Shown: positions 26,113-35,059 of the stretch, one piece after another
Numbering within the stretch: the first letter of the stretch is position 1
How the letters are laid out: each line of letters opens with the position of its first letter
Assembly: GCA_001709035.1 (NCBI GenBank)
Contig: LVKA01000011.1
Coordinates: forward strand, 930,001-994,000
Reading direction: 5' to 3'
Length of the DNA stretch: 64,000 bases
Origin: Candidatus Thiodiazotropha endoloripes
GTDB lineage: Bacteria > Pseudomonadota > Gammaproteobacteria > Chromatiales > Chromatiaceae
Position numbers and translations under genes: made by a program
The notes under the pieces: generated by a model
Seen by the model: the letters and a program-made list of their open reading frames with translations, nothing else
Databases searched by the model: none
What the model was told of the DNA's origin: nothing

Positions 26113-28656
26113 ATGGTGCAGAAGAATAACGTAAATCAGTTGGAAATGGTGGAGACGGTTGAGTATGGTGGGAGGCGTGCCACAGGTTTGACCAAAAGTT
26201 TTCTCATGGCTACCGCACTCTGCTGGGCATTGTTTCAGCTGTGGGCGGCCTCCCCACTACCTTTTACCTTCGGGATTGGTGTCTTCAACGATACCGAGAT
26301 CCGCTCAATCCACCTGGCATTTGCGATCTTTCTGGCTTATCTGTTTTTTCCCTTCAGACGACGCATCAGCCATCAGATCCCCTTGATCGATTGGATGTTG
26401 GCAGCAACCGCCGCTTTTTGTGCGGCCTATCTGTTTCTCTTTTATGAAGCGTTGGCTGAGCGGGCTGGGGCTCCCTCCGGCTTCGATGTGGGGGTGGCGG
26501 TAGCCGGTGTGTTGCTACTGTTGGAAGCAACCCGAAGGGCGCTGGGTTGGCCACTGATGCTGATTGGCGCCTGTTTTCTAGGCTATACCTTTGCCGGTCC
26601 CATACTACCCGACCTGCTGGCCCATAAAGGGGCTTCCCTGGAGCGGGTCGCCTCACACCAGTGGCTCTCCACCGAGGGAGTGTTCGGTGTGGCGGTCGGG
26701 GTCTCCGCCGGGTTTGTGTTTCTGTTTGTGCTGTTCGGCAGCCTGTTGGAGCAGGCCGGCGGGGGGCACTATTTCATCCGTGTCGCCTATGCCCTGGTGG
26801 GCCATCGCCGGGGAGGGCCTGCCAAAGCGGCGGTATTGGCATCGGGGTTGACCGGTATGGTCTCCGGCTCCTCCATCGCCAATGTTGTCACCACCGGCAC
26901 CTTCACTATCCCGCTGATGAAGAAGATCGGTTTCTCTTCAGAGAAGTCCGGCGCGATTGAAGTGGCGGCTTCGACCAATGGTCAGATCATGCCGCCGGTG
27001 ATGGGGGCGGCGGCGTTCCTGATGGTGGAGTATCTCAACCTCTCCTATCTGCAGGTGATCAAACACGCCTTTCTGCCCGCACTGCTGAGTTACATTGCAC
27101 TGCTCTATCTGGTGCACCTGGAGGCAGTCAAGGCGGGTATGCCTGCGGCACATCGCAGCCATGTGGCCACGCTCTGGTCCCGCCTGCTCCGATGGGGATT
27201 GACCCTCTCAGGGGTGGCGCTGTTTTTTCTGCTCGCTTATTGGCTGGTGGGGTTGGTCGATCAATTGCTGGGGGAGTACAGCTTCTGGGGAAATGCACTG
27301 TTGATCCTGGTGCTCTACGGATTGCTGATCTACGGTGAGGTCCGATATGGATTGCGCCAGCAGGATGAGAATATCCTGGAAGGACTGACCCCGGGCCAGG
27401 CCCTGTTGGGTGGGCTGCATTTTCTGTTGCCCATTTTGGTTCTGGTCTGGTGTCTGATGCTGTTGCGCCTCTCTCCGGCCACTTCGGTCTTCTATGCGAT
27501 CTGTCTGATGATGGTGATACAGCTGACTCAGCAAGCATTGCGGGCCCTCTATAGCGGGAATCGTTTGACTGAAGGGTTCGTCAATGGCTTCAGATCCCTG
27601 GTTACCGGTCTGGAGAATGGCGCCAGAAACATGATCGGCATCGGTGTCGCCACCGCCACCGCCGGTATCGTGGTGGGGACCGTCAGCCTGACCGGTATTG
27701 GTCAGGTGCTGGGAGAGTTGGTGGAGGTGCTCTCCATGGGGTCCGTGGTGCTGATGCTGTTGCTCACCGCCCTGATCTGTATGATCCTGGGAATGGGCCT
27801 GCCGACCACAGCGAACTACATCGTGGTATCGACCCTGATGGCCCCGGTGATCGTTCAGCTTTCCGCTTCCCATGGACTCGATATTCCACTGGTTGCGGTG
27901 CATATGTTTGTCTTCTATTTCGGCATCCTAGCCGATGACACCCCACCGGTAGGTCTGGCGGCCTATGCCGCTGCCGGCATCTCCGGCGGCGATCCGATCC
28001 AAACCGGTCTGCGTTCATTTTTTTACGATATCCGTACCGCCATTCTGCCGTTTATGTTTATCTTCAATACGGAACTGTTGATGATCGGTGTCTCCGGTGT
28101 GGGGGATTTTCTGTTGATCGCACTGCAGGGTCTTGCGGCGATGCTGCTGTTTGTCTCCGCAACCCAGGGTTGGCTGATCGTTCGCAGCCGTTTATGGGAG
28201 AGTGCTGCACTGCTGCTGGTGGTGTTCTCCCTGTTTCGCCCCGACTTCTGGCAGCAACAGATGTTTCCGTCCATGGCGTGGCAGCCGCCACAGCAGATGG
28301 ATGCTTATCTTGCTAAGCTCCAGTCTGGCGACAAGCTGCGCGTGCAAGTTGAGGTGGAGAACGAGCGTGGTGAGTTCATACAGAAGGATGTGCTGCTGCA
28401 GGCGCCGACGGTGGAGGGTGAGCTCACCCTGGCGTCGTTTGGCTTGTTGACCGAAGCGGATAGTGAAGGGCTGAGAGTGGTCGATGTGGTGTTTATGAGC
28501 GCGGCGGAAGGGGCCGGACTGGAAGCGGGTTTTACCCACCGGGTCCACGGCTACTATCTGCCTCAACAGCAACCGGATAAAAACTGGTTTCTGCTACTGC
28601 CGCTGCCACTGTTGGCCTTGATTTTGTTTGTGCAGCAGCGGCGCAGAGAAAAATAA
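26113..28656 (+). CDS. TRAP transporter permease, 4TM/12TM fusion with DUF3394
   Basis: 847 residues from ATG 26113. Longer starts at 25951 and 26086 run into the divergent DUF481 gene, and family proteins begin about 20-30 residues before the G-G-R-R..L-F-Q-L-W first helix. The DctQ-like 4TM unit is followed by a DctM-like 12TM unit with G-L-T-G-M-V-S-G-S-S-I-A-N-V-V-T-T-G-T and G-M-G-L-P-T-T-A-N-Y. A hydrophilic C-terminal domain of about 120 residues (DUF3394 type) ends in a last TM helix (L-L-P-L-P-L-L-A-L-I-L). It imports an organic acid driven by Na+ or H+, with the TAXI receptor at 21770 as likely partner. Confidence 0.92.
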   Translation: MVQKNNVNQLEMVETVEYGGRRATGLTKSFLMATALCWALFQLWAASPLPFTFGIGVFNDTEIRSIHLAFAIFLAYLFFPFRRRISHQIPLIDWMLAATAAFCAAYLFLFYEALAERAGAPSGFDVGVAVAGVLLLLEATRRALGWPLMLIGACFLGYTFAGPILPDLLAHKGASLERVASHQWLSTEGVFGVAVGVSAGFVFLFVLFGSLLEQAGGGHYFIRVAYALVGHRRGGPAKAAVLASGLTGMVSGSSIANVVTTGTFTIPLMKKIGFSSEKSGAIEVAASTNGQIMPPVMGAAAFLMVEYLNLSYLQVIKHAFLPALLSYIALLYLVHLEAVKAGMPAAHRSHVATLWSRLLRWGLTLSGVALFFLLAYWLVGLVDQLLGEYSFWGNALLILVLYGLLIYGEVRYGLRQQDENILEGLTPGQALLGGLHFLLPILVLVWCLMLLRLSPATSVFYAICLMMVIQLTQQALRALYSGNRLTEGFVNGFRSLVTGLENGARNMIGIGVATATAGIVVGTVSLTGIGQVLGELVEVLSMGSVVLMLLLTALICMILGMGLPTTANYIVVSTLMAPVIVQLSASHGLDIPLVAVHMFVFYFGILADDTPPVGLAAYAAAGISGGDPIQTGLRSFFYDIRTAILPFMFIFNTELLMIGVSGVGDFLLIALQGLAAMLLFVSATQGWLIVRSRLWESAALLLVVFSLFRPDFWQQQMFPSMAWQPPQQMDAYLAKLQSGDKLRVQVEVENERGEFIQKDVLLQAPTVEGELTLASFGLLTEADSEGLRVVDVVFMSAAEGAGLEAGFTHRVHGYYLPQQQPDKNWFLLLPLPLLALILFVQQRRREK

Positions 28657-28752
28657 CCGATTCCAGTTGAGATCCGGGCTTGTTCAGCGGTTTGATGAGT
28701 TGTGAGCCCTGTGTTGATCCAGACGCACGATAACGATGGTTGAACTATAACG

Positions 28753-30189
28753 ATGACTTTCAGCTTCTATTGGCACGATTATGAGACCTGGGGTGCGGAT
28801 CCCCGTCGCGACAGGGCTTCCCAGTTTGCCGGTGTGCGCACCGATGAGGAGCTCAATCCTGTGGGTGAGCCGCTGGTCGTCTACTGTAAACCCAGTGATG
28901 ACATGCTGCCCCAGCCGGTTGCCTGCATGATCACCGGAATAACCCCTCAGTACGCCCAACAGCATGGTCTGGTGGAGGCGGAGTTCATTCGCGCCATCCA
29001 TCAACAGTTGGCAGTGCCGGGAACCTGTGGTGTGGGCTACAACAGTCTGCGTTTCGATGATGAAGTCACCCGCAATACTCTCTATCGAAATCTCTACGAC
29101 CCCTATGCCCGAGAATGGCAGAACGGTTCATCCCGCTGGGATATCATCGATATGGTCCGACTGACCCATGCGCTGCGGCCTGAGGGGATCGAGTGGCCGA
29201 AAAACGACCAGGGGGTGACCAGCTTTCGGCTGGAGGCGTTGAGTGTGGCGAACGGTATAGAGCACGCCGCTGCTCATGATGCCCTGTCGGATGTCTACGC
29301 CACCATCGGCATGGCCAAACTGGTCAAACAGCGCCATCCGAAGCTGTATGACTATCTGTTCAACAGCCGTGCCAAGCAGGTGGTTGCTTCACGTCTGAAT
29401 CTGCAGCAGCGTGAGGCGGTGCTGCATGTATCCGCCATGTATCCGGCAGCTCAGGGATGTATCGCCATGGTGATGCCGTTGATCAAACATCCGGCGAATC
29501 CAAACGGGGTTGTGGTTTACGATTTACGGTACGATCCGGAGCCACTGTTCTCACTGGATGTGGAGACGCTGCATCAACGTCTGTTCACACCCAAGGATCA
29601 ACTCCCGGAAGAGGTGGAGCGGTTGCCGATCAAGACGATACACATCAATAAATGTCCGGTGGTGGTGCCGATGAACACCCTGGATCCGCAATCTGCGGAG
29701 CGTTGGCAGATCGATCTCGGTCAGGGAGAGCGGCATCGGGCGGCACTGCTGAAGGCGGACCGCTTCATAGCAGACATCGAACAGGTTCATCGGCAGCGTG
29801 AGTTCGAGCCGGTAAGCGATCCCGATCTGGCGATCTACTCCGGAGGATTCTTTTCAAGCAGTGATCGGCAGAGGATGAATCAGATCGTCGAGTCGGAGCC
29901 TGAGACCCTGTCCGATTTTCCGCCGGTGTTCGATGATCCAAGACTGGTGGAAATGCTGTTCCGTTACCGTGCCAGAAACTGGCCGGACACCCTTAGTCAG
30001 GAGGAGCGGCAGCGCTGGGAGGAGTATCGCAGTGAACGCCTGCTGATGGAGGATGGGGGAGGCAGCATCAACCTGGATCTCTACCTGCAGACCCTGGATC
30101 AGCTGGAGGCCGATCCAGAGCTGAGTGAACAGAAGCGAGCGTTGATTGCCGACCTGCTGGCCTGGGCCGAGCAGGTGGCGCCGCTATAG
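28753..30189 (+). CDS. sbcB: Exodeoxyribonuclease I
   Basis: A 478-residue 3'-5' single-strand DNA exonuclease used in recombination and mismatch repair (E. coli ExoI 475). DEDDh motifs: W-H-D-Y-E-T-W-G (D and E), V-G-Y-N-S-L-R-F-D-D (Exo II) and A-A-H-D-A-L-S-D (Exo III). The C-terminal SH3-like and helical parts are present and end A-L-I-A-D-L-L-A-W. ATG at 28753 follows AACTATAACG. The gene is alone in its orientation, before the minus-strand pair at 30301-31269. Confidence 0.95.
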   Translation: MTFSFYWHDYETWGADPRRDRASQFAGVRTDEELNPVGEPLVVYCKPSDDMLPQPVACMITGITPQYAQQHGLVEAEFIRAIHQQLAVPGTCGVGYNSLRFDDEVTRNTLYRNLYDPYAREWQNGSSRWDIIDMVRLTHALRPEGIEWPKNDQGVTSFRLEALSVANGIEHAAAHDALSDVYATIGMAKLVKQRHPKLYDYLFNSRAKQVVASRLNLQQREAVLHVSAMYPAAQGCIAMVMPLIKHPANPNGVVVYDLRYDPEPLFSLDVETLHQRLFTPKDQLPEEVERLPIKTIHINKCPVVVPMNTLDPQSAERWQIDLGQGERHRAALLKADRFIADIEQVHRQREFEPVSDPDLAIYSGGFFSSSDRQRMNQIVESEPETLSDFPPVFDDPRLVEMLFRYRARNWPDTLSQEERQRWEEYRSERLLMEDGGGSINLDLYLQTLDQLEADPELSEQKRALIADLLAWAEQVAPL

Positions 30190-30300
30190 CTGATAAAGAC
30201 CAATCACCGCCAGTATTAAATCTGCACGGTTGATTTCATTCATCATCAATCCGGCGTTGACCGGGTTAATCGTCTGAGGTTGCCTGGTTGGGTTGTGGGA

Positions 30301-30585
30301 CTACTCTTCTGACCACTTCTGCAAGGCATCGATAATGCCTTTCGCCTGATCCTTGCTGGAGATGTTGAATTTACTCTTCTGCATGTATTCACCATTGCGC
30401 TTCTGATAGCGTCGAATGGTGTACTTGTCGGCACCGTATTGCTGCTTGGCGCGATCCCAATCCTGAAAACGGAAAATGATTGTGGTCCAGGCCCCTTTGG
30501 AGAGAACAACCTTGTCCAGTTCTTTGACCACATCGATGCCGTCTTCCGTATAGTTGACTGTCAGCTCGTCAGGTGTAGATGCCAT
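30301..30585 (-). CDS. Conserved small protein, PC4/YdbC-like fold possible
   Basis: 94 residues, no signal peptide. A short acidic N-terminus is followed by probable strands with K-G-A-W-T-T-I-I-F-R-F-Q-D-W-D-R-A, then Y-G-A-D-K-Y-T-I-R-R-Y-Q-K-R-N-G-E-Y-M-Q-K-S-K-F-N, and a C-terminal helix (A-K-G-I-I-D-A-L-Q-K-W). The four-strand-plus-helix order and the tryptophan/tyrosine/basic pattern recall PC4-type single-strand nucleic-acid-binding proteins (inference). It is transcribed after the ankyrin lipoprotein gene with a 36-bp gap. Not otherwise recognised. Confidence 0.6.
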   Translation of the reverse strand: MASTPDELTVNYTEDGIDVVKELDKVVLSKGAWTTIIFRFQDWDRAKQQYGADKYTIRRYQKRNGEYMQKSKFNISSKDQAKGIIDALQKWSEE

Positions 30586-30621
30586 AGTGTTAAGGTAATC
30601 CCATAGGTTGATAAAACGGTG

Positions 30622-31269
30622 TTAACGATCTTCGGAAGCGCCGAATTGTATCAGCATCCGGATGATATCCTGATTGCCTTTCTGTTTGGCCAGACCCAGT
30701 GGGGTCAGGCCCTGCTGGTTGGCAATATCCAGGCTGGCGCCACGATTGATCAGGTACTTTGCCGAGACCCGTTGATCATTGAGTATCGCAGAGTGGAGCG
30801 GAGTATTGCCTTTCTCGTCCTGGTTGTCGAGTTTTGCCCCCTGTTTGATGAGAAAACCGACCACATCCCGGTCGGCACTGCCTAGGGCTGCAGTCTCACG
30901 CAGGGCGCTGTTTGGCTCGATTTTCGCTCCCTTCTCAACCAGATATTCGGCAATGATCGGATTGCGTGCGATCAGGGCCTTGAGCAGTGGCGTGTGCCCC
31001 TGGGGATCGACCGCTTCCAGGTCGGCCTGATTTTTAACCAGGATCCTACTCATCACCAGGCTGCCTTTCTGGGCCGCCACATGGAGTGGTGTCAAACCAC
31101 TGGTATCCGCTTTGTTGACGTCGGCGCCCCAGTGCAGATTACGCTCCAGCTGGTCGATGTCACCGATCTGTACCGCACGGGAGAGGGTGATGGTCGGTTC
31201 CGCCTGCTTGCTGCAGGCCGATAAGACGAGGAAACACAGGCTTATTGTGATTGCGATTCGATATAACAT
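30622..31269 (-). CDS. Ankyrin-repeat lipoprotein
   Basis: 215 residues. Signal with lipobox L-S-A-C (C19), then about five ankyrin repeats. The canonical forms are N-K-A-D-T-S-G-L-T-P-L-H-V-A-A-Q-K-G, V-D-P-Q-G-H-T-P-L-L-K-A, Q-D-E-K-G-N-T-P-L-H-S-A and A-N-Q-Q-G-L-T-P-L-G-L-A. It is anchored in the periplasm as a protein-binding scaffold; such single proteins often neutralise periplasmic partners or toxins, but no partner is visible here. It begins near a 305-bp gap (31270-31574) that holds no gene. Confidence 0.85.
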   Translation of the reverse strand: MLYRIAITISLCFLVLSACSKQAEPTITLSRAVQIGDIDQLERNLHWGADVNKADTSGLTPLHVAAQKGSLVMSRILVKNQADLEAVDPQGHTPLLKALIARNPIIAEYLVEKGAKIEPNSALRETAALGSADRDVVGFLIKQGAKLDNQDEKGNTPLHSAILNDQRVSAKYLINRGASLDIANQQGLTPLGLAKQKGNQDIIRMLIQFGASEDR

Positions 31270-31574
31270 AGGGGGATAGTAAATCCATCACCACTCAGGC
31301 TGCAAGGGTCACTTGGATATAGGTCGTTTGAGGAGCTTCTGTTGCTGTCAGGGTTGATACCAGCAGATGTTTACAAACATGGATTAATGTTCATGAAAGC
31401 CATTGGGTGCTTGCTATGCTTCATCAGCTTACCGGTTTGCCTCGTCCAACCTGTACTCTGTCTATTTATTCCTTTAGGATGCGGACAGTCTGATATTGTT
31501 CCGTAGTCGGAATTTTCACTGAACACACGAATATTGTGTGAATCGCTATCTCTAACACTAGAAGACTCCCGATC

Positions 31575-31967
31575 GTGATAAGTAAAATACTCCTGACATT
31601 GGCTGTAATCGGCGTGGCTTGGCTGGTCATTCGTCATCGCCAACAGTCCCTCAATGAGCCCGCACGAATTACCCGGCCGGTTGCCAAAGAGAAAAGCTCA
31701 AACCGATCGATCAAGTGGCTCAGTTACGGTCTGTTGGCGCTGATGATTTCGTCCAGCCTGATCTATCTGGGTTGGCAGGTGGAGCAGGGGTATCGTCTGG
31801 TCACGGTACGGGTCGTGGATGCCCAGACAGGCCGCAGTGTCAGCTACATTGCAAGAAGAATGGATGTGGATGATCGCCACTTCGTCACCCAGGATGGTCG
31901 GGAGATCATTGTGGCCGACGGTGAGCGTATCGAGCTCTCTGCTTACAATCCACAACAGCTCCCCTGA
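31575..31967 (+). CDS. Small two-TM membrane protein, unrecognised
   Basis: 130 residues from a GTG start (GATCGTGATAAGT). TM1 is residues 2-20 and TM2 about 47-68; a basic cytoplasmic linker separates them. The C-terminal about 60 residues after TM2 are strand-rich (V-T-V-R-V-V-D-A-Q-T-G-R-S-V-S-Y-I-A) and would lie on one side as a small domain resembling an extracytoplasmic carboxypeptidase-regulatory-type sandwich. No family recognised. SD is weak. The gene lies before the hairpin element at 31983. Confidence 0.5.
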   Translation: MISKILLTLAVIGVAWLVIRHRQQSLNEPARITRPVAKEKSSNRSIKWLSYGLLALMISSSLIYLGWQVEQGYRLVTVRVVDAQTGRSVSYIARRMDVDDRHFVTQDGREIIVADGERIELSAYNPQQLP

Positions 31968-31982
31968 CCCGAATGGCGCTTA

Positions 31983-32104
31983 CTTAAGCACTAAAACTCA
32001 TGGCATCTGGTTTTATCAAAGGGTTTTGGTGGGGCATGGCCCCACCCTACTGTTGAATTCATGGTGTAGGGTGGGGCCATGCCCCACCAAATAACGCTTA
32101 AGCA
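31983..32104. repeat. Hairpin element with flanking 8-bp direct repeat
   Basis: Two 26-bp arms (32025-32050 and 32066-32091) are perfect reverse complements around a 15-nt loop. Their core is GGTGGGGCATGGCCCCACC, which is itself nearly palindromic. An 8-bp direct repeat CTTAAGCA lies at 31983-31990 and 32097-32104, like a target duplication around an insertion. It sits between two genes and encodes nothing. Short GC-rich hairpins of this type are either REP/MITE-like mobile repeats or transcript stabilisers. The repeat family cannot be confirmed from one copy. Confidence 0.55.
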
Positions 32105-32213
32105 AGTGTCATCCTCCCCTAACCCCATCTTTATACAGCTCCAGGATTTTACTTCTCTGCCGATATAACCGGTTAACAGTGTGATCAACCCGGTGGTGGG
32201 CTCATCCTGCGTC

Positions 32214-33806
32214 ATGTCATTTGCGCAAAAAATCATCAAGTATTGTTACACCCTCGAGGGTTCCACCCGCTATAAGGGGTTGAAGGGTGCAGTCTACAAT
32301 CTGCTGCAGAATCCCCGCGCGCCGATCCGTCCCTACTTTGATATCTTCATGATCCTGCTGGTGCTGCTCAGCGTCTGGCTGCTGATCTATGAAGTGAAAC
32401 ACGATCTCGGATTGTGGGGCGATCTGATCGAGGTGGGGGCGGTGACCATCTTCATCATCGAGTATCTGCTGCGTTTCTGGCTCTACAACGACAGCCATAA
32501 GGTGATCATCGAACGCTACGAGCGGGCCGAGTTCATCAATGAGACGTTTCGTCTCGGGCCGGCCCTCTCCAGTGCAATAGTCGGTAAGCTCAGATATATG
32601 ATCCAGCCCCTGGCGATCATCGATCTGCTGGCGATCATTCCGAGCTATCGCCCGTTAAGGTTTTTGCGTATTTTTCTGCTCTTCAGACTGTTCAAGCTGT
32701 TCCGTTATACCCGCAGCATCAGTGAATTCGTCAAGGTGCTGTCTGAAAAACGCATTGAGCTGGTCACCCTGTTCATCTTCATGGCGTTTATCACCTTTAC
32801 CGCGGCCACCGCGATCTTTTTCTTCGAGGCGGAACATGACGAGGGACAGATCGACGGCTTTTTCGACAGCATCTATTGGGCCCTGGTAACCATGTCGACA
32901 GTCGGTTATGGGGATATTACCCCTCAGACCACTGAGGGCCGGGTGATCAGCCTGGTGTTGATCATCGCCGGATTGGGTGTGATCTCGTTCTTCACCTCGA
33001 TCATCGTCTCCGCCTTCGGTGAGAAGATCCATGAGATACGCGCCCACCGGGTTTTTTCCGAGGTGGAGCGTAAGCAGGTCGATACTCTGGTCTGCGGTTT
33101 TGGTCGGGTCGGACAGGTGGTGGCGGACCGGCTCTCCGAGGATAAGCGCTCGTTTGTGGTGGTGGATCCTCTCGAAGAGAACATCAGGCTGGCGAAACAG
33201 CGCGGTTATCTGGCAGTGATGGGCAACGGGGAGGATAACTCGCTGTTGGTGAGTATGGGGATAGAGACCCGCATCAACCGGCTGCTCTGTTTGACCGGTG
33301 ACGATGTGGTGAATGTCTACATCACTCTGATTGCACGGCAGATGAATCCCGATATTGAGATCATCTCGCGGGCCAATCACCGGGAGAATGTCAACAAGCT
33401 GCATCGGGCCGGGGCAAGCCACTGTGTGGCACCCTATGAGGTATTCGGCCTGATCGCTGCCGAGTATGCGGGTCAACCGGTGGCCTTTGAAGCGGTTTAC
33501 GGCCTGCTCACCCGACAGACCAGTGAAGGTATCGAAGCGGTGCGCATCAAACGCGACAGCTCTCTGGTCGGCAAACAGATGGGAGAGATCGATTTTCTCG
33601 CCCGGAAACTGATCCCCTTCGGTATCATCAGGGATGGCTGCTGCGACTCAGAGATCGATAACAGCTGCTTCAACCTGAATGAACGCTGTTTCTACTTCAA
33701 TCCGGGCGAGGGATTCACGCTGCAGGCAAACGACCTGCTGGTACTGATTGGTCATGAATACAGTGTCATCCATCTGCGTGACTGTCTGGAACGGGGGGAG
33801 CTCTAG
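32214..33806 (+). CDS. Voltage-gated-type K+ channel with RCK domain
   Basis: 530 residues from ATG 32214; a GTG at 32181 is in frame but has no better SD. TM segments S1-S4 lie around residues 40-170, with a basic S4-like stretch (R-P-L-R-F-L-R-I-F-L-L-F-R-L-F-K-L-F-R-Y-T-R). A pore with T-M-S-T-V-G-Y-G-D-I-T-P is the K+ selectivity filter. S6 leads to the RCK/TrkA-N domain (V-C-G-F-G-R-V-G-Q-V-V). A C-terminal TrkA-C-like part follows. It conducts K+ across the inner membrane and the RCK ring senses ligand or redox. The stop overlaps the start of a second RCK gene by one base. Confidence 0.9.
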   Translation: MSFAQKIIKYCYTLEGSTRYKGLKGAVYNLLQNPRAPIRPYFDIFMILLVLLSVWLLIYEVKHDLGLWGDLIEVGAVTIFIIEYLLRFWLYNDSHKVIIERYERAEFINETFRLGPALSSAIVGKLRYMIQPLAIIDLLAIIPSYRPLRFLRIFLLFRLFKLFRYTRSISEFVKVLSEKRIELVTLFIFMAFITFTAATAIFFFEAEHDEGQIDGFFDSIYWALVTMSTVGYGDITPQTTEGRVISLVLIIAGLGVISFFTSIIVSAFGEKIHEIRAHRVFSEVERKQVDTLVCGFGRVGQVVADRLSEDKRSFVVVDPLEENIRLAKQRGYLAVMGNGEDNSLLVSMGIETRINRLLCLTGDDVVNVYITLIARQMNPDIEIISRANHRENVNKLHRAGASHCVAPYEVFGLIAAEYAGQPVAFEAVYGLLTRQTSEGIEAVRIKRDSSLVGKQMGEIDFLARKLIPFGIIRDGCCDSEIDNSCFNLNERCFYFNPGEGFTLQANDLLVLIGHEYSVIHLRDCLERGEL

Positions 33807-34513
33807 TGGCACGGCAGGATACCTTGATTTTCGGTTGTGGCGCCCTGGGTCATGAGGTGGCCATGCAGTTGTCTGAGCGTGGCATCCAGGTCTATCTCTA
33901 CAGCAACAACCTTGATGAGGTAGGGGGGCTGCTGGCAAAGGGGCTTCAGGCTGCGGTAATCGACTACACCGATGATGAAAAACTGCTGGGGATTGGTATA
34001 GGAAAATGGGTAAAGACGATTTTTTGTCTCTTTTCTGAAGAACCGAAAAACCTCTTCTTGACCCTCTCGGCCCGGGCTCTGGATCCGGATCTGAAGATTG
34101 TCTGTGTCGCGGAATCGATTGAATCCAGTGAGCGGCTGCTGGCCGCCGGAGCCACCAAAGTCATCGATCCCTATGAGATCAGCGGTCAGCGGGTGCATGA
34201 GATGATTGCCCGTCCCTATCTGGTGGAGATGCTTGAAAACACGGTTTTCGGCAAGCACATCGATATTGCCGAAATTGAGATCCCGGATTCATCGGTGCTG
34301 GCCGGTATGGCGTTGAGTGATCTCGAGCTGAATAAAAAATATGATCTGATCGTGCTCGGGGTGGTGGATCTTGAAATGGGCAACCAGCTGATCTTCACAA
34401 ACAGTGGCGTTGACCACCATCTTGATGCCGGGGATATCCTGGTGGTGATCGGCGGCAAGCAGGAGATCGAACGACTCAAGCAGGGAGTCTTGGCAGCATC
34501 CGGGGAACCCTGA
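33806..34513 (+). CDS. Free RCK/TrkA-type regulator
   Basis: 235 residues from GTG 33806, sharing a base with the channel stop (TAGTG). TrkA-N domain with I-F-G-C-G-A-L-G-H-E-V-A (nucleotide-binding G-x-G-x-x-G) and a TrkA-C domain from about residue 150 (E-I-P-D-S-S-V-L-A-G-M-A-L-S-D-L). No membrane part. Family members form rings that gate K+ channels or Trk transporters. Its tight coupling to a channel that already has its own RCK suggests a mixed or second gating ring (inference). Confidence 0.85.
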   Translation: MARQDTLIFGCGALGHEVAMQLSERGIQVYLYSNNLDEVGGLLAKGLQAAVIDYTDDEKLLGIGIGKWVKTIFCLFSEEPKNLFLTLSARALDPDLKIVCVAESIESSERLLAAGATKVIDPYEISGQRVHEMIARPYLVEMLENTVFGKHIDIAEIEIPDSSVLAGMALSDLELNKKYDLIVLGVVDLEMGNQLIFTNSGVDHHLDAGDILVVIGGKQEIERLKQGVLAASGEP

Positions 34514-34604
34514 AGGGGGAAAAACCATCCAACGGGATTAGATGCGCCAGTTACCTGCCGGTCCGGTTAGTCGAACAGCAGGCTGCGGGTTACTGCTGGC
34601 TCAG

Positions 34605-34952
34605 TTATGCCGGTGCGCTCTCCAACAGATTGGCCAAAGGTTTGGAAACCTGAGCCATCTGTGCCTGAGCTGCCGACTCAGGGGAGTTGGAGATCTGCTG
34701 CAACAGGGAATCCAGCATCGAGCGTGCCTGTTGTGGGGTGCTGATCGGATCGGTCTGACCGCTGCGGGTGGTCTCCATCTGGTAGAGATGACGGGCGTTA
34801 TCCACATCCAGTGTCGGGCGCTCTTCAACCGCTGCCTGGGTCTGCTCTACAGCGCTGCCTTTAGGCTGCTCGGTGTTACCGCTGGCCTGGGACTGGCCCG
34901 ACTTATCGGTTGTGGTTTGCACGGTTTTGTCGCTGTTGACAGGATTTATCAT
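34605..34952 (-). CDS. Polar protein of unknown function
   Basis: 115 residues, without signal or membrane segment. The first half is disordered (Thr, Gln, Ser, Glu-rich). A conserved-looking helix D-V-D-N-A-R-H-L-Y-Q-M-E is followed by helical T-P-Q-Q-A-R-S-M-L-D-S-L-L-Q-Q-I and ends in L-A-N-L-L-E. There is an A/T-rich upstream stretch and a weak SD. No family recognised; it could be a flagellar or chaperone-type small protein, but nothing here supports that. Confidence 0.5.
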   Translation of the reverse strand: MINPVNSDKTVQTTTDKSGQSQASGNTEQPKGSAVEQTQAAVEERPTLDVDNARHLYQMETTRSGQTDPISTPQQARSMLDSLLQQISNSPESAAQAQMAQVSKPLANLLESAPA

Positions 34953-35059
34953 GGTTTTGAACCTCTAGAGACAAAAAATTGACGCTCTATGCTGCGATTT
35001 AATAGGTTATGCACTATTCTGCGAGAAACGTGCCAACAGTGTTTTGCCGAGTATAGCCA

